Assembly: GCA_028583685.1 (NCBI GenBank)
Contig: JAMXIF010000022.1
Coordinates: forward strand, 5,446,026-5,510,025
DNA length: 64,000 nucleotides
Direction of reading: 5' to 3'
Source: Petaurus breviceps papuanus
Lineage: Eukaryota; Chordata; Mammalia; Diprotodontia; Petauridae
The translations under genes and the position numbers were made by a program. Shown here one piece after another: positions 42,711-53,949 of the stretch. The notes under the pieces were generated by a model that searched no databases, was not told the origin of the DNA, and saw nothing but the letters and a program-made list of their open reading frames with translations. Every line of letters begins with the position of its first letter. The first letter of the stretch is position 1.

Positions 42711-42900
42711 TAGGTGTCTGTTTTTTTTTTTAAAGCTGGGGCCCATGAACAATTTTTAAAAAAATGTTATAACTGTATTTTAATATAATTAGTTTTCTTT
42801 GTAATTATATTTATTTTTTCTTGTGCATTCTGAAAAGGGGTGCTTAGGTTTCACCAGATTGCTACAGGGGTCTATGACAAAAAAGGTTAAGAAAACTCAT
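42711..42900 (+). mobile_element. hAT-like non-autonomous DNA transposon, copy 3
   Basis: AGCTGGGGCCCATGAAC, ACTGTATTTTAATATAATTAG and AAAAAGGTTAAGAAAACTC match copies 1 and 2, with more decayed ends. Confidence 0.65.
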
Positions 42901-43074
42901 TCTGTTATCTAGATGAATTTCATTTTTGCTTCTCCATCAACAGATTATTCTGTAGGAATAATAAGAATGTTGTAATAGTCTAGATACTTGAAGGGTGAAT
43001 CTTAAGCCAATTTATAAAGGTGATGATTTTACTTAAAAACAGGTTAAGGAGAAGAAGGGAATTTGAAGACCTAT

Positions 43075-43510
43075 AATAGAGAGAAGTGACTTACACAGAA
43101 TCATTCAATGGGTCAGTGATGATAACTGGGAATCCAAGGCTCCTGAAAGCTATCCTTTATCTTATATCCTAGACAGTATTACCTCCACATTCTCAGAACT
43201 CTCAGTGGGCAGTTTCTGTTGAGTCTGCACATGAGTCAGAATAAAATGTAGTTTGCTTTGCTGTACTGTATTGATTTTTGCAATCCTGATAGCAATAAAA
43301 ATCTGTTTCTGTCAGTGTACTTAGCTTTTATGATGACAAAGAAATGTAAACTCAGGATATTTGCCAGAATAAAACAATTTTTTAAACTAAATAATTGAAA
43401 AGAAATATGCTGATTTCATAGAGATGTTATATATGTTATGAGATATGGGAAACATGTAAAGTGTTTTGAAAACCTTAAAACACTGTAAATGGTGGCTATT
43501 ATTTAAATTG
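43075..43510. mobile_element. Diverged SINE scraps
   Basis: A reversed SINE core (AGTGACTTACACAGAATCAT) near 43,085 and a sense tail (GTAAAGTGTTTTGAAAACC) near 43,455. The sequence between is unassigned. Confidence 0.45.
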
Positions 43511-43689
43511 TGCTGTGGTTGTTTTTAACTTCAAATTCTTTTTGGTACCCAGCTACTTAAACATTAATATGTGTTAATTGTAAAATTCTACAACAGATAG
43601 GAAGAAATGATTTGGCTATTTTCATGCATGTTTTGCTTCTCTTTAGAGGCATTTAGATTCTCAAAATATACTACTTAAAATATACCAGT

Positions 43690-43870
43690 CAGTGTTTGGT
43701 TTTTATTCTTCTCTAAACAAGCAAAAAGCCAGTTAACTACCTCAATTGTCAGTTCCTTTTAGCTCAGCTGACAAGACAGGGGTCCACGCTGTGACTGCAG
43801 CTGCTATCTATCCAGTGACATTTGTTAATTAAGCTGTTTAACATTGTTTTGCTTTCTCAAGTCTTGGCTT
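43690..43870. promoter_or_regulatory. Candidate conserved non-coding element
   Basis: A repeat-free block with TTTAGCTCAGCTGACAAGAC, GACTGCAGCTGCTATC and TTTGTTAATTAAGCTG. It has two CAGCTG E-boxes and a perfect TTAATTAA homeodomain palindrome within 100 bases. It lies in the presumed first intron. Inference from motif density and lack of repeats. Confidence 0.35.
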
Positions 43871-44439
43871 CTTTAAAAAGAAACAAAATCATAGGTTTAT
43901 AGCTTCTTAGAAAGTGCTTATTTTGGTTGTCCAGTTCTGTGAATGATTTTTTAAAACATTTCTTGCTTTGAAAAAAGTAAAATATAATTAAATTTATTTA
44001 TTATGAGCTCTCAGGCAGCTTATTAATTGAAGATGTCTAGGGTGTCTAGTAAGTAGTATATAACACAGACGGAGTTCAAAAGCAGCTCTCCGATAGTGTG
44101 CAGTCACTATCTTTGTTTAAGCCTTTACCACTTCATATTTAAATTAATAATAAAAAATTCACATGTTATTGTTTACAAAATTTTTCCTAATGCCTCAGAA
44201 TCTCCAGTGTTTCTTCAGTCTATGCTTTACTTGTCTATAACGCATTTCTACTTAGATGTCTCACCAGTGGCCCCTTCACATTTCCCTTTTATTTTGGATG
44301 ACAGTATTAACCTCACAGACTCAGAAAATTTGCTTTTCATTTCTAGTCTGTGAACAAATTCTACATATTATTTAGTCTTTTCCTTCATTTTCATTTCCAC
44401 AGGTATTTTATCACTCACATTTGATTTAATAACTCACAC

Positions 44440-44640
44440 ATAATATTCCAGGTTTCTTAAAGCACTTTCCTCACAAATTAATGAGTTAGGTAGTGCAAGT
44501 ATTATTAGAATTATTATTCCCCTTTTATAGATAAAGGAACTAGAGCCACATAGCCAAGAAATGTCCCAGATGGGAATTGAGCTTAGGTCTTCTGAGTCCA
44601 GTATTTGTTATTTTACATCAAAGCTGCCTCTTGAATAAAT
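44440..44640 (-). mobile_element. CORE-SINE antisense
   Basis: CTTAAAGCACTTTCCTCACA, CCCCTTTTATAGATAAAGG, GAGCTTAGGTCTTCTGAGTC and AAAGCTGCCTCTTG. Confidence 0.8.
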
Positions 44641-44732
44641 GAAACGATATATTCCCTTATATCAGAACCTCTCTTTTCCATTTCGTCCTATAGGCAGATG
44701 TTGAAAGCAGAATTATCCCTTAGGTTCACCAA
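44578..44732 (+). repeat. Local direct duplication, copy 1
   Basis: From GAGCTTAGGTCTTCTGAGTC to ATCCCTTAGGTTCACC, including about 100 bases of non-SINE sequence. A clearly related copy lies at 46,045-46,205. It is cut at its right end by the SINE at 44,733. Confidence 0.75.
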
Positions 44733-44940
44733 AGGGCAGCTAGGTGGTACAGTGGATAGAGTACCAGGCCTGGAGTCAGGAAGACATCTTCCTGAGTTCA
44801 AAGCTGACCTCAGATGCTAGCTGTGTGACCCTGGGCAAGTCACTTAACTCTGTTTCCTCATCAGTAAAATGAGCTGGAGAAGGTAATGACAAACCACTGA
44901 AATGACCAAACAACAAAATGGGTCCCTTTCAGTCAGATAG
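44733..44940 (+). mobile_element. Mar1-like SINE with RTE/BovB-type tail
   Basis: GGGCAGCTAGGTGGTACAGT head, GTGTGACCCTGGGCAAGTCA and GAGCTGGAGAAGGTAATGAC tail. Confidence 0.9.
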
Positions 44941-45009
44941 AGGCTGAGAGAAGAAAAGGAAAGGGAAACAAAAGGAATTATGTGAAGGAGAAGGGAGATA
45001 TATAGTGTG

Positions 45010-45300
45010 TTGTAGTAGACAACAAACTGGGCTTAGAATCAGAATACTTGGGTTCAGGTCCTGGCTCTAGATCATTTATCAGCTCTGTGACTTTGGACAA
45101 GATCATAGAAGCTAGATCTAGAACTAAATTCAGAGCAGGAAAGGAACTTGGGGGCCATTTAGTACAACTCTGTCATTTATAGATGAGAAAACTGAGGCCC
45201 AAGGAGGTTGAATGATTTATGGTCACATTAAATAGTAACCTATTAGGATTTCTACCCAGATATTCTTGACTACTGAGCCAGTGTATTTTCTGCTCTACCT
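45010..45300. mobile_element. Two opposed SINEs, tail to tail
   Basis: A sense SINE head and core (about 45,010-45,110, GAATACTTGGGTTCAGGTCC) abuts a reversed CORE-SINE (about 45,115-45,300, GAGAAAACTGAGGCCCAAGG). Confidence 0.75.
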
Positions 45301-45304
45301 TATG

Positions 45305-45541
45305 CTCCATTGTATCATAAAGCAGTGTGTTCAACCCTGTTCATTGGCTATCTACATTGTTTCCAGTTTCTTACTGCTACAAGAAATATTGCCATAAATA
45401 TTTTGTTACATATGGTCTCTTTCCCTCTATGTGGAGCCTCTTTGGGTGTTCGTACCCAGTACTGGGTATGTTTTGGGTCAGTATTCATTTTTTTCTTTTG
45501 GAGGGCAGTTGGGGTTAAGTGACTTGCCCAAGGTTACACAG

Positions 45542-45593
<52 letters not shown>

Positions 45594-45800
45594 AGTTAAG
45601 TGTCTGAGGGAGGTCAAATTTGAACTCAGGTCCTCCTGACTCCAGGGCTGGTGCTTATTCACTGCGCCACCTAGCCACCCGTCAGTATTCAATTTAATCA
45701 CTTTTCTGCCATAGTTCCAAATTGTTTTCCAGAACAATTGGACCTATTCACAATAGGTCTTCCATAGTTCCTCTAGCTTTGATTATTTAAAGGCTCTTCA
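45305..45800 (-). mobile_element. LINE-1 3' UTR antisense with a SINE inside
   Basis: TTCATTGGCTATCTACATTG, AAATATTGCCATAAATATTT and, past the SINE, TGCCATAGTTCCAAATTG and CCAGAACAATTGGACC. Confidence 0.75.
45477..45691 (-). mobile_element. Short A-tailed tRNA SINE, 11-base TSD, with internal (GT)n expansion
   Basis: GTCAGTATTCA flanks it (45,477-45,487 and 45,681-45,691). A GT run (about 45,545-45,586) has grown at the place where other copies have GTAAGTGTTAAG. Confidence 0.95.
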
Positions 45801-46044
45801 ACACATAGTTCTTCATGCATATATTAAGATCATACAAGAGTTATTAGTAAATCCAACCACAGAAATAACTCCATTTGTTGACCTTTTGCTAATTAATATG
45901 GAGGGAGGTGTAAAACAAGGAGATTTATACTTACCAAAGGAATTCACTGCTGTATGGAAATTTGCCCTTGTAAAATTCAAGTAGAATTCTCTGTCCTGGA
46001 GATGTCTGCCATATGCTCCCCTTTATAGATGGTGTGCCAGTTGT

Positions 46045-46205
46045 ATCCAACCCCAGAACTTAGGTCTTCTAAGTCCTGTATTTATTCTTTTATACCAAAT
46101 TTACCTCTTGGATAAATGAAATAGTATCATCCCTTATCTCAGAAACTCTCCTTTCTAATTTATCCTGTATGAAGCTGTTGAAAGGAGGATTATCCCTTAG
46201 GTTCA
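46045..46205 (+). repeat. Local direct duplication, copy 2
   Basis: CAGAACTTAGGTCTTCTAAG to ATTATCCCTTAGGTTCATC aligns with 44,578-44,732, offset by about 1.47 kb. About four of five bases are shared by eye. Confidence 0.75.
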
Positions 46206-46544
46206 TCACAGTGCTAAGCTTACCACAGGGTTTTCTTGGTAAGGGCTATGATTGCTGAAAAGAGCACCATAAGAACCCTCTATGTAGAACAGAATAAATG
46301 GATGAAAAATGCTTATTCAGACTGACATGCACATAGATGTTTAGTTCCTTGAACTTCTATATCAGTGCCTGTATCTGTAATGTACTCTACAGATGATCAA
46401 TAAGTAGGACTCTGAACTGAATAAGAGAAAGCCTGGATTATATGTGAGAAACTGCACAATGTTTTAACAATACCAAGCTTATCTATGGTTCAAAGTCTCA
46501 GTCTTTCTAACATTCTCCCTGTGAAGCTTTGTCTTAAGACATCA

Positions 46545-48160
46545 TCATTGGTCAGTTAACACCTATTATGTGTCAGGTACTGTGCTTGGCACTGAGGATA
46601 CATAAATAAAAACAAATATAAATAAAACAATCCCTACTGAAAATGAACTTCTAATTGGGGAGATAACATGCAAAAACTAACTAGATAAAATACAGGAAGA
46701 ATTGAAGATATTTAACTGAGGGAAGGCACCCAGAAAAGCTTCTTTTAGTAGGTGAGGTTTTAGGTAAGATGAAGGCAGCTAGGAGACCAAGATACAGGGG
46801 GAGAATCTTCCAGACATAGAGGACAATAGCCAGTGAAAATGTACAGAATCCAGAGATTGAGTGTCTTGTGAAACAACAAGGAGACTTGTCTCACTGGATT
46901 GAAGAATATATGGAGAAGATTAAGATATTAGAAGACTTTGAAAAGGGAGAAAGAGATGAGGTATATGAAGACTTTTAAAAGCCAGATTTTCCATTTGAAC
47001 TTGGAGGCAGTAGAGAGCCACTTGAATTTATTGAATAGGGTTGTGACATGTAGCTTAGGAAGAACAATTGAGTGGAGGATGAATTAGACTGGAGAAAAAC
47101 ACAAGGCAGGGAGAACAACCAGAAGGCTGTTATGGTATAGCCTAGATATGAGGTGATAAGGGCCTGAACCAGGCAGGCAGCATTAGAGGAGGAAAGAGAG
47201 CATATGCAAGAAATATCACAAAGGTAGAATGAGAAGATTTGGCAGTAGATTGGATATGGAGGATGAGGAGAGAGAATGAGGATTGGAGATGATAGGGTTT
47301 AGAGCCTGGGTGACTTGGGAGGATGATGGTACCCTTGACAGTAATAGCAAAGTTAGGGAGAGGGGAAGGTTTGGAGGAAAAGATGAGTTCAACTTTTGTC
47401 ATGCTGAGTTTAAGGATATACAGGAGATATCCAGTTTTAAATAATCCAGTAGCAGTTGGAAATGAAAGACTGGAATGGAGTTTAGGATGAGGCCTAGATA
47501 GACCTGAGGATACAGATCTGTGGGAGCTGATGAGATCACCAAGTAAAATGGTGTAGAGGGAGAAGAGACCCCAGGACAGACAGGGTGGAGGTGGGGGAAT
47601 GACATGCTTAGGACTGATCTGAATGAAGACACAGCAAAAGAGACCAAGAAGAGTAGTTGAATAAGTAGGAGGATAACCTTATCAAAGGTTGATGATTCAG
47701 TCAGTCATAAGCTTTTATTAAGGGCTTTCTATGTGCTAGGCACTGGAGAAACAAAAGAAGGCAAAAACAGCCCATGCACTCAAGGGGCTCACAACTAGTG
47801 GTTGTGATTAACAGTGTCAAAAGCTTCGAGGGTCAGGAAGGAATGAGAACTGAGAAAAGGTCATGAGATTTGACAATTAGATCTTTGATAACTTTGGATA
47901 GAACAGTTTTAGGTGAATGATGAGATCAGAAACCGGATTGCAGAGTCAAGACAGTGAGGAAAGGAAGTGGAGGTATCTATTATAGACAGCCTTCTCAAGA
48001 AGTCGAGTGACAAAAGGGAGGTGAGATACAGGATAATTGCTAGTAGGGATGGACAGATCAAGTGAGGGTGGAAGATCAAGCAGGTGATTTTTGAAGGTGT
48101 CTTTGTAGGTAGTAAGGAAACAGTAGATTGAAGATTAATGAGAGAGTGAAGATGATAGAG
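46545..48160 (-). mobile_element. L2 LINE antisense, about 1.6 kb
   Basis: Runs from the L2 end (GTGTCAGGTACTGTGCTTGG) back into the reverse transcriptase. Minus-strand peptide KVELIFSSKPSPLPNFAITVKGT is the region after the YADD box, and the YADD box itself is lost. A second L2 end (47,694-47,800) is inserted in the body. Confidence 0.9.
47694..47805 (-). mobile_element. L2 3' end nested inside an L2 body
   Basis: CAGTCATAAGCTTTTATTAA, GTGCTAGGCACTGGAG and ACTCAAGGGGCTCACAAC interrupt reverse-transcriptase sequence that continues directly after. Confidence 0.75.
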
Positions 48161-48164
48161 GCTA

Positions 48165-48515
48165 TAGGAAGCCACTGTGGTTAGTTGAGTAAGGGAATTA
48201 CATATTAAAGAAAATTACTTTGGCAGTGGTATGTAGACTAAATGGGGATGGTAGAAAAACTTGAGGGAGGGAGACCAGGTAGGAGGCCTTTAAAATAATT
48301 TAAGTGAGAGGTGATGAAGGCTCCATCCAAGGTGTTAGCTTTGTGAGTGAAGAGGAGTTGTATGCAAGAGATGCTGTGAAGGTAGAAAGCAGCAAGACTT
48401 GGACAACTGATTGGATTTGTGAGGTGAGAGAGAATGAGGAATCTGGAATTATTGAGATTATGAATTTGAGACACTGGAAGGTTAGTGCTGTCTTCAACAT
48501 CTAAGATTCAAACTT
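48165..48515 (-). mobile_element. L2 LINE fragment, antisense, second copy
   Basis: AGGAAGCCACTGTGGTTAG, GGGAGGGAGACCAGGTAGGA and GATTTGTGAGGTGAGAGAG repeat a section already passed in the preceding L2, so this is a separate insertion. Confidence 0.8.
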
Positions 48516-48907
48516 GTGTGGGACCCAAAGGGTAATGACTGGAGAGATGCATGATGGGTACAAGTAGGCTAGAGCTACTTGCAATGATACAAGAAGAAAT
48601 TATCGCCTTTGAAGTAAATTATAAATTATAGAATAAAATGTTTGATATAGGTTTATGCTTTTTTGATGATTTTTATGACTATGCAGTGATGAATAGTAGG
48701 TATGCCCTTAATTTTTCCCTACTTCCTGCTTCTTGACTATTTCAATAGAAAAAGTATCTAATCTTTCAACCTAAGTCCTGTCCCCCTACTTTTGTTGCTC
48801 ATTAGTAGCTCTTTTATATATGAGAAGGAAAAAATAATCTTGTAATAACCCACTTAGTACCTTAGCAGTAGTTTTAGTTTTAAAAAGGGGAAGAAGTTAA
48901 AGACGGG

Positions 48908-49007
48908 NNNNNNNNNNNNNNNNNNNNNNNNNNNNNNNNNNNNNNNNNNNNNNNNNNNNNNNNNNNNNNNNNNNNNNNNNNNNNNNNNNNNNNNNNNNNN
49001 NNNNNNN
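48908..49007. other. Assembly gap (100 N)
   Basis: Exactly 100 Ns, probably a gap of unknown size. Confidence 1.
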
Positions 49008-49269
49008 AGGGGATTTTTTTTGCTATGGAATGTGCTTTCTCTAACTTATTTCTTTACCACATTCTCTAGGAAATTGGTAGGAGGATAGGGGTAAAAGGAT
49101 TAATAAAATAATTAGTAAAGCAACTTCACATCTTTTCCTTTCAAGCTTTTTTTTTTTTTTTTGGTTGCTCTTTTGTTTTATAAACTAGTTCCTCCTTTTC
49201 CTCCCCTATTTCCTTGAGCCAGGTGTTAAACCTCTAATTTAAGGGCCTCACCTAATCTGCAGTAAAGGT

Positions 49270-49495
49270 ATGAAGTTGATATCACCTTGTAGCTGCTTCT
49301 GGAAGACTAGGAAGGGAGTGTTTGGAAGACCCAAGTTCAAATCCCCTTTCAGATTTTACCACTTATGTTATCCATGGAAAGTCTGTTATTAACCTTGTTG
49401 TGTCTAGGTTCTCTCATGTGTAAAATGAGGGAATTGGATTTTGATGGCTTCCAAGGACCCTTCCAACAGTAAATCCGTTATCCTCTGATCCTATA
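49270..49495 (+). mobile_element. CORE-SINE variant, near full length
   Basis: AGTGTTTGGAAGACCCAAGT, GTGTAAAATGAGGGAATTGG and AGGACCCTTCCAACAGTAAA, with the tail type that seeds the 29 kb array. Confidence 0.8.
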
Positions 49496-49499
49496 TAGT

Positions 49500-50550
49500 A
49501 GAATGCTGTGGAGATTAAAATGCCCCCTGCTCACTTTGTCTTGCTGGGATTTCTCAGCTAGCAGTGTTAGTACCACTGTTGATAGCAGAACATGAGATAA
49601 AGATTAAGGTAGGTCCTCAGAACAACTTTTTGAGAACTGCTTTACAGATTAAATGTGTTCTTGAAGTTGACTGTAATAACATTTCTCCATTGACTTCCAT
49701 TATTATTCCATAGGTGTTGAAATGAAAACAAATTATAGTAGTATGCAGTAGTGCATTGAGTCAGCAGGACCATTTCAAAACTTGTCTCAGACCCATGCCC
49801 AGCTGATAGTTCCTCCCCCTTTTAAAATATATTTCATATTAATCTCTTGAGATTGCATCCCTGCCTTTTCTAACTAGGACTAGAACTTTTAGTTCTAGTA
49901 TGACTTTTAATACAGTGGGTTTTTTTCCCCACTACCTCATATTATCCTGTATTTTGCTAGTGGCTTGAAATTCACCTTAACTCCAGACTTTCCCAGAGTT
50001 TTCCAAACTTTTAAAGATTTTAAACTCCTTCTGTTTTTCATGACAAAATCCCCATATGTCTGCTGTAATGTTTGGGTATATAAAGCTTTCAAGTAATGAA
50101 TTACACAGAAATTAAATTACTACTATGACGATATTTTACTTAAAAGAATATTTGTTCTTTATGTAATCCTGGGGTTTTGTAGAATACATATTGAAAGTCA
50201 CCAATCTATTCTGTTTCCCTGCCTACTTGCAGAGCTACATGCTGACTGTCCTGGACTGAAGAGTAATTATTCCTTTTTTAGACCTGAAGCTCAGTAGGAA
50301 CTGAGAAATTTAATTCATTGTTTTAGGAAATTCCTCTTCTATCAATATAGAGCTACACCAGCTTTGCATTTGAATGGTTTTAGAGGTTTGTCTAGGGTCA
50401 CTGAGAAAAGTGACTTATCTACAATCATACAGCCTGTAGGTGTCAAAGTATTTCCGTTATTATAATTATTAATTTTAGTTTTAAAATTTTATGTAATTTT
50501 ATTGATGTCTTTTGTTTTTACATCACATTTATTTCTTAATAACCCTCCCC
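49500..50550. other. Unassigned AT-rich stretch
   Basis: No repeat or coding region recognised with confidence. Confidence 0.35.
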
Positions 50551-50554
50551 TTTC

Positions 50555-50825
50555 ATTGCTGTTGTTTAGTTGTTGCAGTTGTGTCTAAGTCTTTGTTCCC
50601 CCCATTTGGGGTTTTCTTGGCAAAGATAACTGGAGTGCTTTTGCCATTTCCTTCTCCATTTTCCTTCTCCTCATTATTTTATAGATGAAGAAACTGAGAC
50701 AAACAGGGTTTACCCTGATTTGCCAAGGGCCTCATAGCTAGTAAGAGTCTTTAGCCAGATTTGATCTCAGGTCTTCCTGACTCCAGGCCTAGTGCTCTGT
50801 CTACTGTGCCACCTAGCTGCCCAAG
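50555..50825 (-). mobile_element. Mar1-like SINE with RTE/BovB-type tail, antisense
   Basis: TTGTTTAGTTGTTGCAGTTG, CCCATTTGGGGTTTTCTTGG, CCATTTCCTTCTCC and GTGCCACCTAGCTGCCC. Full length. Confidence 0.92.
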
Positions 50826-50984
50826 TCCTCCCATCCCCAGATCCATTTTTAACAAAGAGTAAAAAAGAAAGAATAAAATCAGTGTAACAAAACTTAACCA
50901 CATGTACTTGATCTGGAAGTACAGTATATAAAATATTCTCTATACATATTTCTTAGTATTTTAAATGACAAGAGGGATAAATTT

Positions 50985-51800
50985 TCTTAACTCTTTTCTG
51001 AGGCCTAGTATAGTCATAATAATTACAGTTTCCTAAAAATATTGATGCTTTTTGTGGATTCATCTTGTATCCTGCTACTTTACAGAAGTTAATAATTATC
51101 TTTGTTTCTTTGCTGCTTCCTTGAGGTTTTCTAAGTAAATTATCATGCCATCTGACAATAAGAATAATTTTGTCTCCTTTTTTCTGCTGGTATTTATGCC
51201 TTTTCTTGTCTTATCTCTACCTCTGATATTTTTAGAACTATCAAGTAATAGGGGGGAACATAGTATGTTATTGCTTTATTATTGTTTTAATCCTACTAAA
51301 ATAATCCTTCTCTGCTTATGGTTTTTAGAGTTTTTAAGCATAAATGAGTATAGTAATTTATCAAATATATTTTCTTTATATGTTGATAAAAATGATGTGA
51401 TTTTGTTTTTTATTTTTAACATCATTAATTACAATTTAATTGTTTTCCTAATTTTTGTATTGGTATACATGTAACTTGGTCATAGTAAATTATTTTTGGG
51501 GTATATCACTGTAGTCTTTTTTGCTTGGATTTTATTTAAATTTTTTTGCATTGATAGTGATAAGTGATATTGTTCTATAATTTTCTTTGCTTTATCTTCC
51601 CCTGGTTTAGGTATTAGCCCTCTTATTTGTCTTGTAAGAGGAATTTTAGTAGAGTGTTTTCATTCTCAGTTATTTAGAATAGGTTTTTTTGAAGCATTGT
51701 TTTAATTGCTCTTTGAATTTTGAAAGAATTTGCCAATCATTAGGATTTTTTTGCATAGTATTTTTAAAGACTTAGAGAAAGTAATTTTCCAAACTCACTG
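50985..51800 (-). mobile_element. LINE-1 ORF2 fragment, antisense
   Basis: GTGGATTCATCTTGTATCCTG, TTGAGGTTTTCTAAGTA and ATCATGCCATCTGACAATAA are the reversed reverse-transcriptase region of ORF2, as in mammalian LINE-1. The open frame seen on the plus strand here is the antisense of the LINE. Confidence 0.8.
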
Positions 51801-51829
51801 ATTTACAAAATTAAATTAATTCTAATAGT

Positions 51830-52020
51830 ATTTATACAACATCTTAAGAGTTGCAAAGCACTTTACAAATACCTCATTTGATTTTCATGACTGTACTGGG
51901 AGGAAGGTGCTGTTATTATCCCCATTTTACAGATGGAGAAACAGGTTAAAATAAAGGTTGTGACTTCAAGTATCACTGTCCTCATTATGCTATGACTGTG
52001 TAAATATGGAACTTGGTCTC
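51830..52020 (-). mobile_element. CORE-SINE antisense
   Basis: GAGTTGCAAAGCACTTTACA, TTATTATCCCCATTTTACAG and ATGGAGAAACAGG. Confidence 0.85.
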
Positions 52021-52109
52021 TTTCTGCTATTTAAAGCCCTTAAGTCTGTTTGGCAGTGATTTTTTAAATCAACTCTTAGAATCTTCTAGGTAAAATTAAT
52101 AGGTCCTTG

Positions 52110-52200
52110 GGAGACATAATGAATTTAGGGCTGAACTTGGAGTCAAGAAAACCTTTGTTCAAATCCTACCCTTTCCACTTAATAACTATGTGGCATGAAC
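52110..52200 (+). mobile_element. SINE head fragment
   Basis: GAACTTGGAGTCAAGAAAAC and TTTGTTCAAATCCTACCC. Confidence 0.65.
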
Positions 52201-52264
52201 AAACCAATGATATTATAGGTCCTTAGATTAAATGAACAGGTACTGATTTTTTAATATTTCCAAA

Positions 52265-53350
52265 ATTTAATCTAATTTTAGAATTACAGAATAACTTCAC
52301 ACATTAGATTGGCAAAGATGGCCAAAAAAAAAAAAAAAAGAAAAATTACAGGGGATGGCAGGGGATGTGGGAAAACATGCACATGAATGCAGCTGTTAGT
52401 GGCTCTCTGAATTGGTCCAGCTATTCTAGAAAGCATTTTGGAACTATGACCCCCAAATTGCTAAATGTTACATATCCCATGCCCCAGTGATGCCATTACT
52501 AGACTATATTCCAAAGAGACAAAGTGAGAAAGAAATAACCTAGTATGTACAAAAAATGTTTCTAGCAGCAATATCTGTAGTGTCAAAGAACTAGAGACTA
52601 AGGAGCTGTCCATCTTTGGGAGAATGACTAAAGAAATTTTGGTATAAGAATGTAATGGAATGTTATTACATGGTAAAAAGTGATGAAATAGATGGTTTCA
52701 GAGAAACCTGGGAAGACCTCCATGATTTGATATTGAGTGAAGTGAATGGAACCAGAAGAATGATTTTATGTAATGATAATGCCATTTTGAAGAAAAATAA
52801 TTTTAAAAGACTGAATAACTGATCAGTTCAGTAACTAGTTATAATTCCATGAATTATGTTACCTACCTCTTGATGGATAAATGATGGGCTCAACAGGCAG
52901 AATGAGATATACACACATATGTAGATATATGTATATGTATACACACATATGTGTATATGTATATGTATACACACATATGTGTGTATGTATATGTGTATAT
53001 ATGTACATATGTATTCAGACATAGCCATCATAAGAATGTGTTTTACTTGACTATGCGTGTGTGAAAAGGAGTTTTCTTTTCTTTTTTTTGGAGGAGGGAA
53101 GGCAGGACAATTGGGGTTAAGTGACTTGCCCAAGGTCACATGGCTAGTAAGTGTTAAGTGTCTGAGGTCATATTTGAACTCAGGTCCTCCTGACTCCAGG
53201 GCTGGTGTTCTATTCACTGTGCCACCTAGCCACCCCTCTTTTTTCTTATGGAAAGGTCAAGGTGGTTGAGGGAGGATAGAGATAGTCGCCCATTTTCCCC
53301 CCAAAGGAAGAAAAGTGTTTTATCAAAGCATCATTTAAAAAATTCCTAGA
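52265..53350 (+). mobile_element. LINE-1 3' end, sense, with microsatellite and SINE
   Basis: TTAGATTGGCAAAGATGGCC, CATTTTGGAACTATGACCCC, GAAATAGATGGTTTCAGAGA and AATGGAACCAGAAGAATG mark the ORF2 end and 3' UTR. A TA/TG microsatellite (52,910-53,015) lies inside, then TTTTACTTGACTATGCGTG resumes. A SINE occupies 53,083-53,238. Confidence 0.85.
53083..53238 (-). mobile_element. Short A-tailed tRNA SINE, antisense
   Basis: CAATTGGGGTTAAGTGACTT, TCACATGGCTAGTAAGTG and GCCACCTAGCCACCCC. The flanks are T/C-rich and no exact target duplication could be fixed. Confidence 0.92.
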
Positions 53351-53569
53351 AGAAAACAGGAGTACCAGAAAGAAACAGAGACAAGTAGGACAGCTTTCAA
53401 AGAAACAAGTTAAACTTAGTATATACTGAAAAAGAAAAACATAAGAGTTCTACAGTTTTCTTGTAATATCCTCTTTTTCTTTTCTACCATATGTATTAAA
53501 ATGCTCCTTTTACTTGGTCTTTATTAAGTTCAGAATAAAAGAAAGGACACCACAGACTCACAGTGTGAT

Positions 53570-53945
53570 AGAAAGAATATTGCATTACACCTTATCACTA
53601 CTACAGACTAGCTATTTAACCTTGGGCACTGCACCTGATGAATATTAGTTCCTTATCTTGAAAACTTGACTGGATGATTGCCTTAAAATTATACATCACA
53701 AAATTGGACTACATATTCTAGAAAAGTACTTAACAATATTCCCTGATCTTCTACGTTTTTTTTTGAGAAGGAATCACAGGACTTTACTTATTGTCCTGAA
53801 TCTCTTACTTACTACTTGTGTGACCTTAGGCAAGTAACTTAAATTCTTTGATCTTCACTTTCCTCATCTTTAAAATGAGACACTTGTGTTAGATTGACCT
53901 GTTAAGGTCCTTGCCAGTTTTGGATCTAGGATCCTATGGACTATG
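53570..53945 (+). mobile_element. Two diverged CORE-SINEs in tandem
   Basis: The first has AACCTTGGGCACTGCACC. The second has TGTGTGACCTTAGGCAAGTA, CATCTTTAAAATGAGAC and AGGTCCTTGCCAGTTTTGG. Confidence 0.75.
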
Positions 53946-53949
53946 AAAC

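Noticed and set aside
51145-51474. 109-codon hydrophobic plus-strand open frame
   Set aside because: It is the antisense of a LINE-1 ORF2 reverse-transcriptase fragment.
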